Assembly (NCBI GenBank): GCA_047947185.1 | Contig: CP170502.1 | Coordinates: 3,472,001-3,536,000 of the forward strand | Origin: JANQJA01 sp047947185 | GTDB lineage: Bacteria; Pseudomonadota; Gammaproteobacteria; Pseudomonadales; Azotimanducaceae | Direction of reading: 5' to 3' | DNA: 64,000 nt | Shown: positions 36,150 to 45,028 of the stretch, piece by piece | Position numbering within the stretch: the stretch's first letter is position 1 | How the letters are laid out: each line of letters starts with the position of its first letter | The notes under the pieces: generated by a model | Seen by the model: the letters and a program-made list of their open reading frames with translations, nothing else | What the model was told of the DNA's origin: nothing | The model's database searches: none | Program-made: the position numbers and the translations under genes

Positions 36150-37066
36150 GACTGACGCTCCAGTTGGGCCCTGGGGTCAAAATCGAAGGCGGCATCCAGT
36201 GCCTCAAACGCCTTTCGCTGAGCGTCGTTGGTTACCCTGGGGTTGACGAACTTCAGCAACACAAACTGATCGCCGTCGCCCAGTCCGCGACCCTTCAAGC
36301 GCAGCCTTGCGCCGTTCTGGCTGTTCGGCGGTATCTTCAGATTGACCTTGCCGCCCAGCGTTGGTACCTGGACCGAAGTGCCCAGCGCTGCTTCCCAGGG
36401 TGCAACCGGCAGGACCAGTACAATGTCATTACCTTCTACCGAATAGAGCGGGTGTTTCTCATGCGCAATCTCGAGATAAAGATCACCGGCCTCACCGCTT
36501 CGCCCAGACTCACCCTGCCCCTTGAGCCGAAGCTCCTTGCCCTGAAGGACACCCTTCGGGATTTTTACCGCGATGGTCTTGTCGCCCCCGGGCGCAGCCA
36601 GTCGAATGTTGCGTGTGCCGCCATGGTAGGCCTCCTCCAGTGACACCCCAAGACGGTAGTGAATGTCCTGTCCGCGCGTCGGGAAACCACGACCGGGCCC
36701 GGCGAAACCCCGTCCACCGGCGCTGGCAAAACCACCCTGGTCGCCAAATATTGACCGGAGCAGATCCTCGAACTGGTCTTCAGCTGAAAAGTTGCCGTCA
36801 AAGCGGAAGTGTTCACCGCCACCGCCCTGGCGAAAAGCGTTCGGATTGTTAACGTATTCCCGCAGCTCGTCGTACTCCGCCCGCTTTTCCTTGTTCCTCA
36901 GAACCTCGTAGGCCTCGCTGACCTCCTGGAACTTCGCCTGCGCGTCTGGTTCATCGCTGACGTCGGGGTGATACTTTCGGGCCAGCTTCTTGTAGGTGCG
37001 CTTGATATCGTCAGCGCTGGCGTCTGGTGCCAGGCCCAGAGTCTTGTAGTAGTCCTTGAAATCCAC
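36146..37066 (-). CDS. cbpA: Curved DNA-binding protein CbpA (DnaJ homologue)
   Basis: A 306-residue co-chaperone. The J-domain is at 1-70 with HPD at 33-35. A G/F-rich linker with GGEHFRFDG follows, then the two C-terminal substrate-binding domains (about 130-300), with no cysteine-rich zinc domain. It is coupled to cbpM by overlap. A sigma-32-like promoter lies about 34 bp upstream. It works with DnaK in stress and also binds curved DNA. Confidence 0.94.
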   Translation of the reverse strand: MDFKDYYKTLGLAPDASADDIKRTYKKLARKYHPDVSDEPDAQAKFQEVSEAYEVLRNKEKRAEYDELREYVNNPNAFRQGGGGEHFRFDGNFSAEDQFEDLLRSIFGDQGGFASAGGRGFAGPGRGFPTRGQDIHYRLGVSLEEAYHGGTRNIRLAAPGGDKTIAVKIPKGVLQGKELRLKGQGESGRSGEAGDLYLEIAHEKHPLYSVEGNDIVLVLPVAPWEAALGTSVQVPTLGGKVNLKIPPNSQNGARLRLKGRGLGDGDQFVLLKFVNPRVTNDAQRKAFEALDAAFDFDPRAQLERQS

Positions 37067-37099
37067 GGATGCACCGCCCAGTTAGAAAGCTACTCTGGT

Positions 37100-37127
37100 A
37101 TATCGGGCAGCCTGCAGGATATTCAAG
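37100..37127 (-). promoter_or_regulatory. Sigma-32-like heat-shock promoter for cbpA
   Basis: On the minus strand: CTTGAAT (37127-37121), a 13-bp spacer, then CCCGATAT (37107-37100). The match to the heat-shock consensus is good and the spacer equals that at hsp20. Confidence 0.6.
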
Positions 37128-37224
37128 TCGCGCATGATTTAAACAGGGTGTCGCAGACGCTTGTTCATGCGTGGTTCAGCTGTGCGACCATAGGATTCAG
37201 GTGTTCGGGATGGAGTTTGTTGAC

Positions 37225-37578
37225 ATGAAAAAATGCCTTTTTGTCTTACTGGGGCTGGGATTGCTTACTGCCTGTGCCAGTGACCCTATTGTTGATATGC
37301 GTGGCGTAGACCAGGCCCGCTATGACGCCGACCTAGCCGAGTGTCGCAGTTATGCAAACCAGGTGAAGACCGGTGAACAGGCTGTCACCCAGGGTGCCAT
37401 TGGTGCCGCGGTTGGTTCTGTGCTGGGTGCAGTCATTGGCGATAGCGATCTCGCACAGCGCGGCGCGGGCGTTGGTGCTGTGAGTGGAACAACCCGGGGC
37501 GCGTCGAAAGCGCTGAACCGCAAGGAGCAGGTTGTCATGAATTGCCTGCGGGGCCGTGGTTACAAGGTACTGGGATAA
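37225..37578 (+). CDS. Glycine-zipper lipoprotein
   Basis: From the ATG at 37225 (an upstream in-frame start at 37171 is less likely): about 117 residues. The signal peptide MKKCLFVLLGLGLLTAC ends at a lipobox, so C17 would be lipidated. A glycine-zipper segment (GAIGAAVGSVLGAVIGD) could insert into a membrane. The C-terminus is basic with a cysteine. It resembles the small outer-membrane glycine-zipper family. Role unknown. Confidence 0.8.
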   Translation: MKKCLFVLLGLGLLTACASDPIVDMRGVDQARYDADLAECRSYANQVKTGEQAVTQGAIGAAVGSVLGAVIGDSDLAQRGAGVGAVSGTTRGASKALNRKEQVVMNCLRGRGYKVLG

Positions 37579-37588
37579 GCAGCCGTGT

Positions 37589-38941
37589 TCAGACTGGCCT
37601 CGGCTCAGGTTGATCCAGGCCCTGTCGCACCATTCGCGCCTTGTGGCTCTCCAGGTTAAACAGCGGCCATAACAGCAGAAAGCCAGCATTCATAGCGGCC
37701 GCCACCAGGAAAATCTGGTGCGTCGCAAGCGATGTCGCCAGAAAGGCGACGGCGGCGGATCCGGCCGGCAAGGCCAGATTTGAACTCGCCATGTAGACCG
37801 CAAATTGTGTTGCAGCGACCTTGTAGGCACAGATGTTCATGAACAGCGCGATGATGGCAATGGTGACCACCTGGCCGGCGGCGTTGTACAACACAATCAA
37901 CGCCTGGAAAAAAACCGGCGACGACCAGAGCCCGGGCAACAGGCCCGCGGCAGCCAGGAGCACAACCTTCCCCATTACACCGCCAACGAGCGCCAGGGCA
38001 GCCCCCCTTTTGTCAATCCAGGGCGCCAGCAAGATGCCAAAAACCGCCGCCAGGAGGCCACCCGTTGCCTGCCAGTTGGCGTAGTCCGTGTCCGCCCAGC
38101 CCATGTCCTGCACCGTGGCCACGGGTGTCAGCGCAAAAAACATGCCCCCCGATGCCCGGTCAACAAAAGAACAAATAACAAGCAGCAAACTCATGGGCAG
38201 GATCAGGGCGCGAATCAGGTCGCGGAAGATGGCGGTGATATTGTCAGCCTGGTGGGACAGTGCCGCGGTTGAGGCGGAACCTTCACTCCAGGGGAGTAAG
38301 CGCTCGCCACGCCGTTCACGCAGCAACAGCGGGACCATCATCAACAGGATGATGGCAAGTGCGACGATCACGGCAGCTGCGCCAAGCCCAAGGTTGGACA
38401 GCAGGTAAGCACCACCGGCAGATGAGGCCGAGATCCCGGCAACCTGTCCGCCGTACATGAATGCGTTTGCCCTTGCGCGCTCATTCTCCGGCAGGATGTC
38501 AATTGCCATGCCGTCAACGGCCACATCCTGCAATGCACAAAAGGCATTGATCAGAAAGCCGATCCACGCAATAAGCATGATGTTCTCATCAAGTGCCGGT
38601 GCTGTCGCCAGCAGCAGCATGCCCGCCAGGATACCCAATTGAGCACCCAGTACCCAGGGACGACGGCGACCCATGGCAAGCAACGTGAAACGGTCCATGA
38701 AGGGGCCGGCAATGAGCTTGAAGCTCCAGGGCAGGGCGGCAATCGCAACAAAAGCGCCTATCTCGGTAGCCCCAAAACCCTGGCCAGCGAGCCAGCCCGG
38801 TACCGCCACGATGAAGAGTCCCCAGGGCAGGCCCTGGGCTGCATATAACAGCGCAAATGCGCCGAAGCGCAGGTAGGTATTTTCCTCGAGCGCCGGGAGC
38901 CTGTGGCTTGGGGTCGGTCGCGTTGGCGGGTCAGCAATCAA
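37589..38941 (-). CDS. Major facilitator transporter, AmpG-like
   Basis: About 450 residues if it starts at TTG 38941, just inside the end of the upstream TPR gene; a longer ATG start at 39040 would overlap that gene by 95 bp and seems less likely. Twelve transmembrane segments begin near LRFGAFALLYAAQGLPWGLF. The AQGLPWG and DVAVDG blocks are typical of the AmpG/PAT branch, which imports muropeptides or acetyl-CoA-type cargo. The cargo here is not determined. Confidence 0.8.
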   Translation of the reverse strand: MIADPPTRPTPSHRLPALEENTYLRFGAFALLYAAQGLPWGLFIVAVPGWLAGQGFGATEIGAFVAIAALPWSFKLIAGPFMDRFTLLAMGRRRPWVLGAQLGILAGMLLLATAPALDENIMLIAWIGFLINAFCALQDVAVDGMAIDILPENERARANAFMYGGQVAGISASSAGGAYLLSNLGLGAAAVIVALAIILLMMVPLLLRERRGERLLPWSEGSASTAALSHQADNITAIFRDLIRALILPMSLLLVICSFVDRASGGMFFALTPVATVQDMGWADTDYANWQATGGLLAAVFGILLAPWIDKRGAALALVGGVMGKVVLLAAAGLLPGLWSSPVFFQALIVLYNAAGQVVTIAIIALFMNICAYKVAATQFAVYMASSNLALPAGSAAVAFLATSLATHQIFLVAAAMNAGFLLLWPLFNLESHKARMVRQGLDQPEPRPV

Positions 38942-38945
38942 GAGG

Positions 38946-39482
38946 TCAGGGATCTGCCAGTGATTCGAGTTGAGCCCTGATCTTGTCAGAACCGGGTGAA
39001 AGCTCAAGCGCACGTTCAAACGCCTGGCGTGCCTCCTCAAGCTGACGCAGGCGCATATGCGTCAAACCCATGTTGTACCAGGGCGTGTGACGGGGATTCG
39101 CTTCCAGGTCAGCCGCTCTCCGGTAGTCTTCAAGCGCGCTGGCGTAATCCAGGGTGTGGTAATAGGCATTGCCACGGTTGATATAGAGTTCAGCGAGGTT
39201 GGGTAAGGTGGCAATGGCTTTCTCATGATCCTGCAGTGCCTCGGAATAGCGGCCGATCCGCGCAAGGATAATACCGCGATTGGAAAGCGTGGCCGCAAGG
39301 TCACGCCGGGTCAAATCCCCCTTCTTGATCGCGTTGTCACAATAGGTAAGGCCGTAGTCGCTGAGCGGTAATCTGCTCTCGTCAAAACAGCGCTGTGCAT
39401 CCGTTGCACCGATGGTGGTGGACGACGCCGCGACGAGTGAGGCGGACCACAGCAGTCCGAGAACAAAAAGCGTATATCGCAT
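38946..39482 (-). CDS. Exported TPR protein
   Basis: A 178-residue protein with a signal peptide (to about residue 19, VAAS) and three tetratricopeptide repeats at about 65-175 (LSNRGIILARIGRYSEALQD, AELYINRGNAYYHTLDYASA, and WYNMGLTHMRLRQLEEA). Two cysteines near the N-terminus may form a disulfide. It follows the TonB-like gene by a 1-bp overlap (TAATG), so the two may act together at the cell envelope. Confidence 0.8.
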   Translation of the reverse strand: MRYTLFVLGLLWSASLVAASSTTIGATDAQRCFDESRLPLSDYGLTYCDNAIKKGDLTRRDLAATLSNRGIILARIGRYSEALQDHEKAIATLPNLAELYINRGNAYYHTLDYASALEDYRRAADLEANPRHTPWYNMGLTHMRLRQLEEARQAFERALELSPGSDKIRAQLESLADP

Positions 39483-40168
39483 TAACCGCCACTGCCTGGT
39501 GTTGTATTGATCAATTGGGTCTCCACCCTGGTCTTGCCGCTACCGCTTGCCGCGTCGAGTCGAAAGACAAACCGCATCTGTACATCCTGTACGGACATGG
39601 TATCTCCCCCGATTGTCCTGGGCTGGAATTTGAATTTGGCCACGGCGCTCAAGGCTGCATCATCAAACAATCGACCCGGTGCTGAGTCCACGACAACCGG
39701 GTTCACGACGGTGCCATTGGCACGGACGCTGAAATTTATCAGCACAAACCCCTCTATTTCTTTCATCACCGCAGAGAAAGGGTAGACGGGTTGCACAACG
39801 TAAATCGGCATCAGGTCCTGAATGGGGGGGAATGGCTGGAAGTCCTGTCTTGCAGTGTCGACCAGTTCCGCGACCGAACCCGGTGTGGGTCTCAGTGCCT
39901 TGACGGTGACGCGGACATCCTCGGGAGAAATCGGAATGCCTTCCGGGTCCGGCGGCAGCTCAGCGGGCACCAATCGGGTGGGTCTTTGCCTGACATCCTG
40001 CATGATTTCGGGCGCCTGCTCCATGATGGGGGCGGAGAACCTGACAATGTCCAGTTCTGGTGCCTGCTCGAGTGAATGCTGGATCAGGAATTGCATCAGC
40101 AAAAAGCAGATAACGGTCGTCAAGGCGGCCGCTGCACTCACACCTAGGTATTTCAGGGTTATTTCCAT
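39482..40168 (-). CDS. TonB-family energy transducer
   Basis: A 228-residue protein with an N-terminal transmembrane anchor (about 9-30), a proline-rich periplasmic stretch (about 45-90) and a C-terminal TonB domain (about 130-215, with VYPFSAVMKEIEGFVLINF). It would link the inner-membrane motor to an outer-membrane receptor. ExbB, ExbD and a receptor are not in the window. The C-terminal TPR partner gene overlaps its stop. Confidence 0.85.
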   Translation of the reverse strand: MEITLKYLGVSAAAALTTVICFLLMQFLIQHSLEQAPELDIVRFSAPIMEQAPEIMQDVRQRPTRLVPAELPPDPEGIPISPEDVRVTVKALRPTPGSVAELVDTARQDFQPFPPIQDLMPIYVVQPVYPFSAVMKEIEGFVLINFSVRANGTVVNPVVVDSAPGRLFDDAALSAVAKFKFQPRTIGGDTMSVQDVQMRFVFRLDAASGSGKTRVETQLINTTPGSGG

Positions 40169-40311
40169 GTACTATGCCAAATCTTGCTGGCATAGGCAGG
40201 TTACACCCGGGCGCGAGGTTTCGCTACTGTGGGAAAGACCCCGTTTGGGCACGTCTGCCAGCAACAAGAACTGTTTCTTTACCACCCTTGAACCCAAAGA
40301 GAGGACTATTC

Positions 40312-41451
40312 ATGGCAGATCAGATTGCGGAAACCGGACTCCAGCTCCAGTCAAACCTCAAATCAAGCGGCACACTCGAAATCACCCTGGTTGAGGTGCC
40401 CACGCCAACACCCAGGGAAGACCAGGTATTGATCCGGGTAGAGGCGACGCCAATCAACCCGTCTGACCTGGGCCTGCTGTTCGGTCCAGCAGATATGAGC
40501 CAGGCGACGGTCAGCGGTACACCCGAGCGCCCTTTGGTCAGCGCACCCGTACCCGAGGCCATGCTGAAGGCGGCCGCAGCCCGGCTGGATCATTCCCTGC
40601 CGGTAGGTAATGAGGGAGCAGGCATTGTGGTCGCGGCAGGCAGCAGTCTCGAGGCGCAGGCGTTGCTGGGCAAAACCGTTGGTGTTGCAGGTGGTGCCAT
40701 GTACTCCCAATATCGCGCCGTCCCTGCCAGTCAATGCCTGGTGCTTTCGGAAGGCACAACGCCGGAACAGGGCGCATCGTGTTTTGTGAATCCGCTGACA
40801 GCGCTCGGCATGGTGGAAACCATGAAGATGGAAGGCCACACGGCACTGGTGCATACCGCCGCAGCCTCTAACCTGGGCCAGATGCTGGTGAAGATCTGTC
40901 TCGCTGACGGTGTGGAACTGGTCAATATCGTGCGTAAACAGGAGCAGGTTGACCTGCTGAAGTCCCTGGGTGCGAAGTGGGTGTGCAATTCCAGCGACGA
41001 TGATTTTGTTGACCAGTTGACTGATGCGCTGGCTGCGACCAAAGCAACAATCGCGTTTGACGCCACCGGTGGCGGTACGCTCGCCAGTCGAATTCTTTCC
41101 TGCATGGAGGCGGCGGCGTCCCGTGGTGCAGACCAGTTTTCCCGCTACGGCTCTACCGTGTTCAAACAGGTCTACATTTACGGTGGGCTGGACCGAAGCC
41201 CAACTACCCTGCACCGGAACTACGGGATGTCCTGGGGGCTCGGAGGCTGGCTGCTGACGCCGTTCCTGCAGAAAGTCGGCCCCGAAGTCACGAACCGGCT
41301 ACGTCAACGCGTGGCTGATGAGATTAACACAACCTTTGCAAGTCATTATTCGCACCGGGTCTCGCTTGCCGGGGCTTTGACGCTGGAAGCAATCAGCAAT
41401 TATGGCAGGCAGGCGACGGGAGAGAAGTACCTGATCTGTCCCCAGGGGTAA
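40312..41451 (+). CDS. Zinc-type medium-chain dehydrogenase/quinone oxidoreductase-like
   Basis: About 379 residues from the ATG at 40312; an earlier in-frame start at 40174 lacks support. Two domains of the medium-chain dehydrogenase superfamily are visible: a GroES-like part (VEATPINPSDLGLL, GNEGAGIVVAAG) and a Rossmann part (about 190-330). The glycine motif is degenerate (HTAAASNLGQML instead of the usual GAAGGVG). Zinc ligands are not evident, which suggests the non-metal quinone-oxidoreductase/enoyl-reductase branch. The substrate is unknown. Confidence 0.82.
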   Translation: MADQIAETGLQLQSNLKSSGTLEITLVEVPTPTPREDQVLIRVEATPINPSDLGLLFGPADMSQATVSGTPERPLVSAPVPEAMLKAAAARLDHSLPVGNEGAGIVVAAGSSLEAQALLGKTVGVAGGAMYSQYRAVPASQCLVLSEGTTPEQGASCFVNPLTALGMVETMKMEGHTALVHTAAASNLGQMLVKICLADGVELVNIVRKQEQVDLLKSLGAKWVCNSSDDDFVDQLTDALAATKATIAFDATGGGTLASRILSCMEAAASRGADQFSRYGSTVFKQVYIYGGLDRSPTTLHRNYGMSWGLGGWLLTPFLQKVGPEVTNRLRQRVADEINTTFASHYSHRVSLAGALTLEAISNYGRQATGEKYLICPQG

Positions 41452-41466
41452 CGACCAGAGCAGCCT

Positions 41467-41503
41467 GTGCAGGCTGGAAACAGACGTTGTTTCAACCAGC
41501 CTG
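41467..41503. repeat. Inverted repeat after the dehydrogenase gene
   Basis: GCAGGCTGG, an AAACA/TGTTT inner stem and CCAGCCTGC form a hairpin. The following T-run is short and not adjacent, so termination is possible but uncertain. Confidence 0.4.
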
Positions 41504-41566
41504 CCAGGTACAAATTTTTGTCATGCCGGGACAAAAATTATTTTTTGTGTTGGCCCGATATATCTC

Positions 41567-41594
41567 TTGCATATTTGTACGAATGTTCTTAAAT
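41567..41594 (+). promoter_or_regulatory. Candidate promoter for the kamA operon
   Basis: TTGCAT (41567-41572) and TTAAAT (41589-41594) with a 16-bp spacer. Predicted initiation near 41601 lies immediately before a terminator-like hairpin. Confidence 0.4.
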
Positions 41595-41604
41595 ACGCGC
41601 GTTG

Positions 41605-41636
41605 GCGGGTGCCCGATATCGGGAACCCGCTTTTTT
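41605..41636 (+). terminator. Terminator-like hairpin before kamA
   Basis: GCGGGTGCCCGAT pairs with ATCGGGAACCCGC with one mismatch and is followed by TTTTTT. It lies 29 bp before the kamA start. It either ends transcripts from the dehydrogenase gene or acts as an attenuator at the very start of the kamA message. Confidence 0.6.
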
Positions 41637-41665
41637 GATGGGCCTTCTAATTTAAGGACAAGACC

Positions 41666-43051
41666 ATGGACCGATTTGACGCTGACGAGGAACCTCCTGG
41701 CGAGCGGGGTAGCAACCCCTCCACGACTTCCACTATTGCACTTCTTCCAATTGTTTCCCCAACCCGGATTGCCCGGGCTTCAACTGAACTGAATCTGGAC
41801 ATGCAGGCCACCGGATCTGCTGATGCCGTGCCACTGCGCATGGTGCCGTCCGCGCGCCCGGGCAAAGTGGTCAGGCTGCGTGCCAACCGGGGCACCAGTG
41901 CCATAACTCTGGCCTTCAGACGGAAGTTTTTCCCGCAGGTAAGTGACAAGGAATGGAAAGACTGGCGTTGGCAGTCCCGTAACCGGTTCAGGACCCTGGC
42001 CCATTTTGAACGTGTGCTCACCCTGTCTGACGACGAGCGTCTTGCTTTCAAGCAGGGTGGCATGATGCTGCCGACCGGTGTCACACCCTATTACATGAGT
42101 CTGCTCGACCCCATTGATGCAAACCAGCCATTGCGGCGCACGGTGATGCCGTCAACCAACGAGTTCCAACGTTTTCCGGGTGAAGCCGACGATCCCCTGG
42201 GTGAAGACGGTCACAGTCCCGTACCCGGGCTGGTACACCGTTACCCTGACAGGGTGCTGCTGCTTGCACTGGACTTCTGTTCAACCTACTGCCGTTACTG
42301 CACGCGCTCGCGCGTGGTTGGCCATGGTGAGATTGCCCCGTCAGATTCGCGATTGGAAAAGATTTTCGAATATCTGGAACAGGCAACAGAAGTCAGGGAC
42401 GTGCTCATTTCCGGTGGTGACCCGCTGGCGCTCAGCGACGAAAAGCTGGACTACCTGCTTGGACGTTTGCGTGCCATTCGGCACATCGAGTTTATTCGTA
42501 TTGGTACCAAGATGCCCGCGGTGCTGCCACAGCGTATTACCAAAGAACTAACCCAGGTGCTCCGGCGTCATCATCCGATCTGGATGAGCCTGCACTACCT
42601 GCACCCTGACGAGTGCACGCCGGAAAGCCGACTGGCAACGGAAAGGCTTGCTGACGCTGGTATTCCGCTTGGTTCCCAGACGGTATTGCTGAAGGGCGTA
42701 AACGACGATGTGCCGGTCATGAAGTCGCTGATGCACAAGCTGTTGACCATGCGGGTTCGACCCTATTATCTGTACCAGTGTGACCCGATCAGCGGTTCTG
42801 CCCATTTCCGCACGACGGTCCGCAAGGGACTGGAAATCATTGAAGGTCTGCGCGGCCACACCACGGGTTATGCGGTACCGACCTACGTGATCGACGCGCC
42901 CGGTGGCGGCGGCAAGATTCCGCTGCAACCTGACTATCTTGTTGGCAGGGACGGTGACGACATAGTGCTGCGTAACTTCGAGGGTAAGGAGTTCCGTTAC
43001 CCGGACCCGGAGCCTGTGCTCACCCCGGCCGGGGAGAAAGCGCCATGTTGA
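41666..43051 (+). CDS. kamA: Lysine 2,3-aminomutase-type radical SAM enzyme (KamA family)
   Basis: A 461-residue radical SAM enzyme. C205, C209 and C212 (CSTYCRYC) would hold the 4Fe-4S cluster. K417 in APGGGGKIP is the PLP-binding lysine. D373 (YQCDP) and D410 (VIDAPGG) match the two aspartates that bind the side-chain amine in clostridial lysine 2,3-aminomutase; the glutamate enzyme has K and N there. So lysine to beta-lysine is the expected reaction. The first 80 residues are an unusual extension. It overlaps the next gene by 7 bp and heads a four-gene operon. EpmB is less likely given the full-length C-terminus. Confidence 0.88.
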   Translation: MDRFDADEEPPGERGSNPSTTSTIALLPIVSPTRIARASTELNLDMQATGSADAVPLRMVPSARPGKVVRLRANRGTSAITLAFRRKFFPQVSDKEWKDWRWQSRNRFRTLAHFERVLTLSDDERLAFKQGGMMLPTGVTPYYMSLLDPIDANQPLRRTVMPSTNEFQRFPGEADDPLGEDGHSPVPGLVHRYPDRVLLLALDFCSTYCRYCTRSRVVGHGEIAPSDSRLEKIFEYLEQATEVRDVLISGGDPLALSDEKLDYLLGRLRAIRHIEFIRIGTKMPAVLPQRITKELTQVLRRHHPIWMSLHYLHPDECTPESRLATERLADAGIPLGSQTVLLKGVNDDVPVMKSLMHKLLTMRVRPYYLYQCDPISGSAHFRTTVRKGLEIIEGLRGHTTGYAVPTYVIDAPGGGGKIPLQPDYLVGRDGDDIVLRNFEGKEFRYPDPEPVLTPAGEKAPC

Positions 43052-44055
43052 TTGGCCTGACTTTTGACCTGCGTTCCGCCTACCTGGCGGAAGGTTATGG
43101 CGAAATCGAAACGGCTGAGTTCGATCGCGATGACACCATCACGGGCATCGAGCAGGCCCTGCAGCAACTTGGACACCAGACCGTTCGGATTGGCCATGTC
43201 CGCCAGCTTGTAACTCGGCTGGCGGCAGGGGAACGTTGGGACCTGGTCTTCAACATCTGCGAAGGCCTTTACGGGACTGCCCGGGAAAGCCAGGTGCCTG
43301 CATTGCTCGACGCTTATGCCATTCCCTACACCTTCAGCGATGCCGGGGTTATGGCGCTATCCCTGAACAAGGCCTGGACCAAGGCTGTGCTCGGTAACTC
43401 GGTGCCCACGCCCTGGTATACCGTGGTGGATTCGGTTGCGTCGATTGATGATGTTGACCTGCCACTACCGGTTTTTGTCAAACCGCTGCTGGAAGGTACA
43501 GGCAAGGGTGTTGGGCCAGCGTCTGTTGTGCGCAACCGGGACGCCCTGCGTCGCCAGTGCAACAGCCTGCTGCGTGAATTCAACCAGCCAGTGCTGGTGG
43601 AGACTTATCTTCCGGGGCGTGAATTCACCGTTGGCCTTGTTGGCACGGGCGAAAACGCGCGAGTCCTGGGTACGTTTGAGATCATTCTGCTGGCGACGGC
43701 CGAGGCTGATGCCTATGGCTATACCAACAAGGAAGAGTGTGAAGAGCGCATCAAATACGAACTGGTTGACGGCGCAACTGACCCGGTGGTCCGACTGGCA
43801 GAGGAATATGCGCTAACGGCCTGGCGCAGGCTCGACTGTCGTGATGCGGGCCGTGTGGATTTGCGGTGCGACAGCTTCGATGTTCCCAACTTCATCGAGG
43901 TAAACCCGCTCGCCGGTCTTAACCCCGTGCACTCTGACCTGCCAATGTTGGCAACTGCGCGCGGTGTCTCATTCGTTGAGCTTGTCAGGCAGATAGTGGA
44001 TTCAGCTGCCGAGCGCGTGGTCACACCAGCGGTGACGGTTGCCAGGGTCGCCTGA
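43045..44055 (+). CDS. ATP-grasp ligase 1 (D-Ala-D-Ala ligase-like)
   Basis: A 336-residue ATP-grasp protein. FNICEGLYG and ARESQVPALLDAYAIPY resemble the substrate-binding N-lobe of Ddl enzymes. PVFVKPLLEGTGKGVG is the ATP-binding lysine segment, and DVPNFIEVNPLAGLNP is the C-terminal metal-binding block. Such enzymes activate a carboxylate as acyl-phosphate and join it to an amine. The start overlaps kamA by 7 bp, so the substrate is probably beta-lysine or something made from it. It is not the housekeeping Ddl, judged by context and divergence. Confidence 0.82.
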   Translation: MLIGLTFDLRSAYLAEGYGEIETAEFDRDDTITGIEQALQQLGHQTVRIGHVRQLVTRLAAGERWDLVFNICEGLYGTARESQVPALLDAYAIPYTFSDAGVMALSLNKAWTKAVLGNSVPTPWYTVVDSVASIDDVDLPLPVFVKPLLEGTGKGVGPASVVRNRDALRRQCNSLLREFNQPVLVETYLPGREFTVGLVGTGENARVLGTFEIILLATAEADAYGYTNKEECEERIKYELVDGATDPVVRLAEEYALTAWRRLDCRDAGRVDLRCDSFDVPNFIEVNPLAGLNPVHSDLPMLATARGVSFVELVRQIVDSAAERVVTPAVTVARVA

Positions 44056-45018
44056 ATGCGCATTGCAATCTGTTACAACGAACCGACACCGGGCGACATT
44101 GCGGACGAGGATGTGCTGGTTCAGGTTGATGAGGTATCGGTGGCCCTGCGTGAGCTGGGCTACCAGTGCCTGCATGTGCCCTGTACCCTCGACCTCGGGG
44201 CAATGGTAGATACCCTGTCCCGGATTGAAGCACATTCTGTGTTTAACCTGGTTGAAGCGCTGGGTGGTACCGATCGGCTTGCGGTCCTGGTGCCGGAAGT
44301 GCTTGAAGCCACCGGAGTTCCCTACACCGGGGTACAGGTTCCCGCGTTTCGCCTGCTGGTCGACAAGCTGGCAACCCGACAGTTGCTGGAGTCCAGCCAG
44401 ATTGCGGTGCCTCGTTGCGGCACCCGGGATTTTCTGCCCGGACGCTACATTATCAAGGCCCGTTATGAACACGCCTCGGTGGGTATGGACGACAGTGCCG
44501 TCGTGAACGTCAGCACGCGCGAGGCGCTGCTCCGCCAGATCCGGCAGCGAGCCGACAACACCGGTTTCGAGATGATCTCGGAAGCATTTGTTGATGGCAG
44601 GGAGTTTAACGTGTCCCTGTTGGGCAACAGCGATGGCAGTGTGAAAGTGTTGACGCCGGCTGAAATCGACTTTGCCGGGTTCCCGGCGCACAAACCCAGA
44701 ATTGTTGGCTACGATGCAAAGTGGATGCCGGCATCATTTGAGTATGGTGCAACGCCGCGAAGGTTCGACTTTCTGCCGGAGGACAGGGTGCTGATCAACA
44801 CGATAAAGGCGCAATGTGAAGCTGTCTGGATGACCTTTGGTCTCACCGGCTATGCCAGGGTAGATATCCGGGTTGATGCGACAGGTACACCTTACGTCGT
44901 CGATATAAACCCCAATCCGTGCCTGTCCCATGATGCCGGCTTCCAGGCAGCGCTGGCGCAGGATGGCACAGATTTTACCGAGGCGGTTGCTGCCATCATG
45001 GCACTCAGCTTTGCCTGA
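44056..45018 (+). CDS. ATP-grasp ligase 2 (D-Ala-D-Ala ligase-like)
   Basis: A 320-residue ATP-grasp protein starting directly after the stop of ligase 1. It is a different sequence from ligase 1. FNLVEALGG and GVPYTGVQVP match the Ddl N-lobe. PGRYIIKARYEHASVGMDDS contains the ATP-binding lysine, and PYVVDINPNPCLSHDAGF ends the fold. Two dissimilar ligases in series suggest two successive bond-forming steps. The substrates are unknown. Confidence 0.82.
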   Translation: MRIAICYNEPTPGDIADEDVLVQVDEVSVALRELGYQCLHVPCTLDLGAMVDTLSRIEAHSVFNLVEALGGTDRLAVLVPEVLEATGVPYTGVQVPAFRLLVDKLATRQLLESSQIAVPRCGTRDFLPGRYIIKARYEHASVGMDDSAVVNVSTREALLRQIRQRADNTGFEMISEAFVDGREFNVSLLGNSDGSVKVLTPAEIDFAGFPAHKPRIVGYDAKWMPASFEYGATPRRFDFLPEDRVLINTIKAQCEAVWMTFGLTGYARVDIRVDATGTPYVVDINPNPCLSHDAGFQAALAQDGTDFTEAVAAIMALSFA

Positions 45019-45028
45019 TACCCCCACA

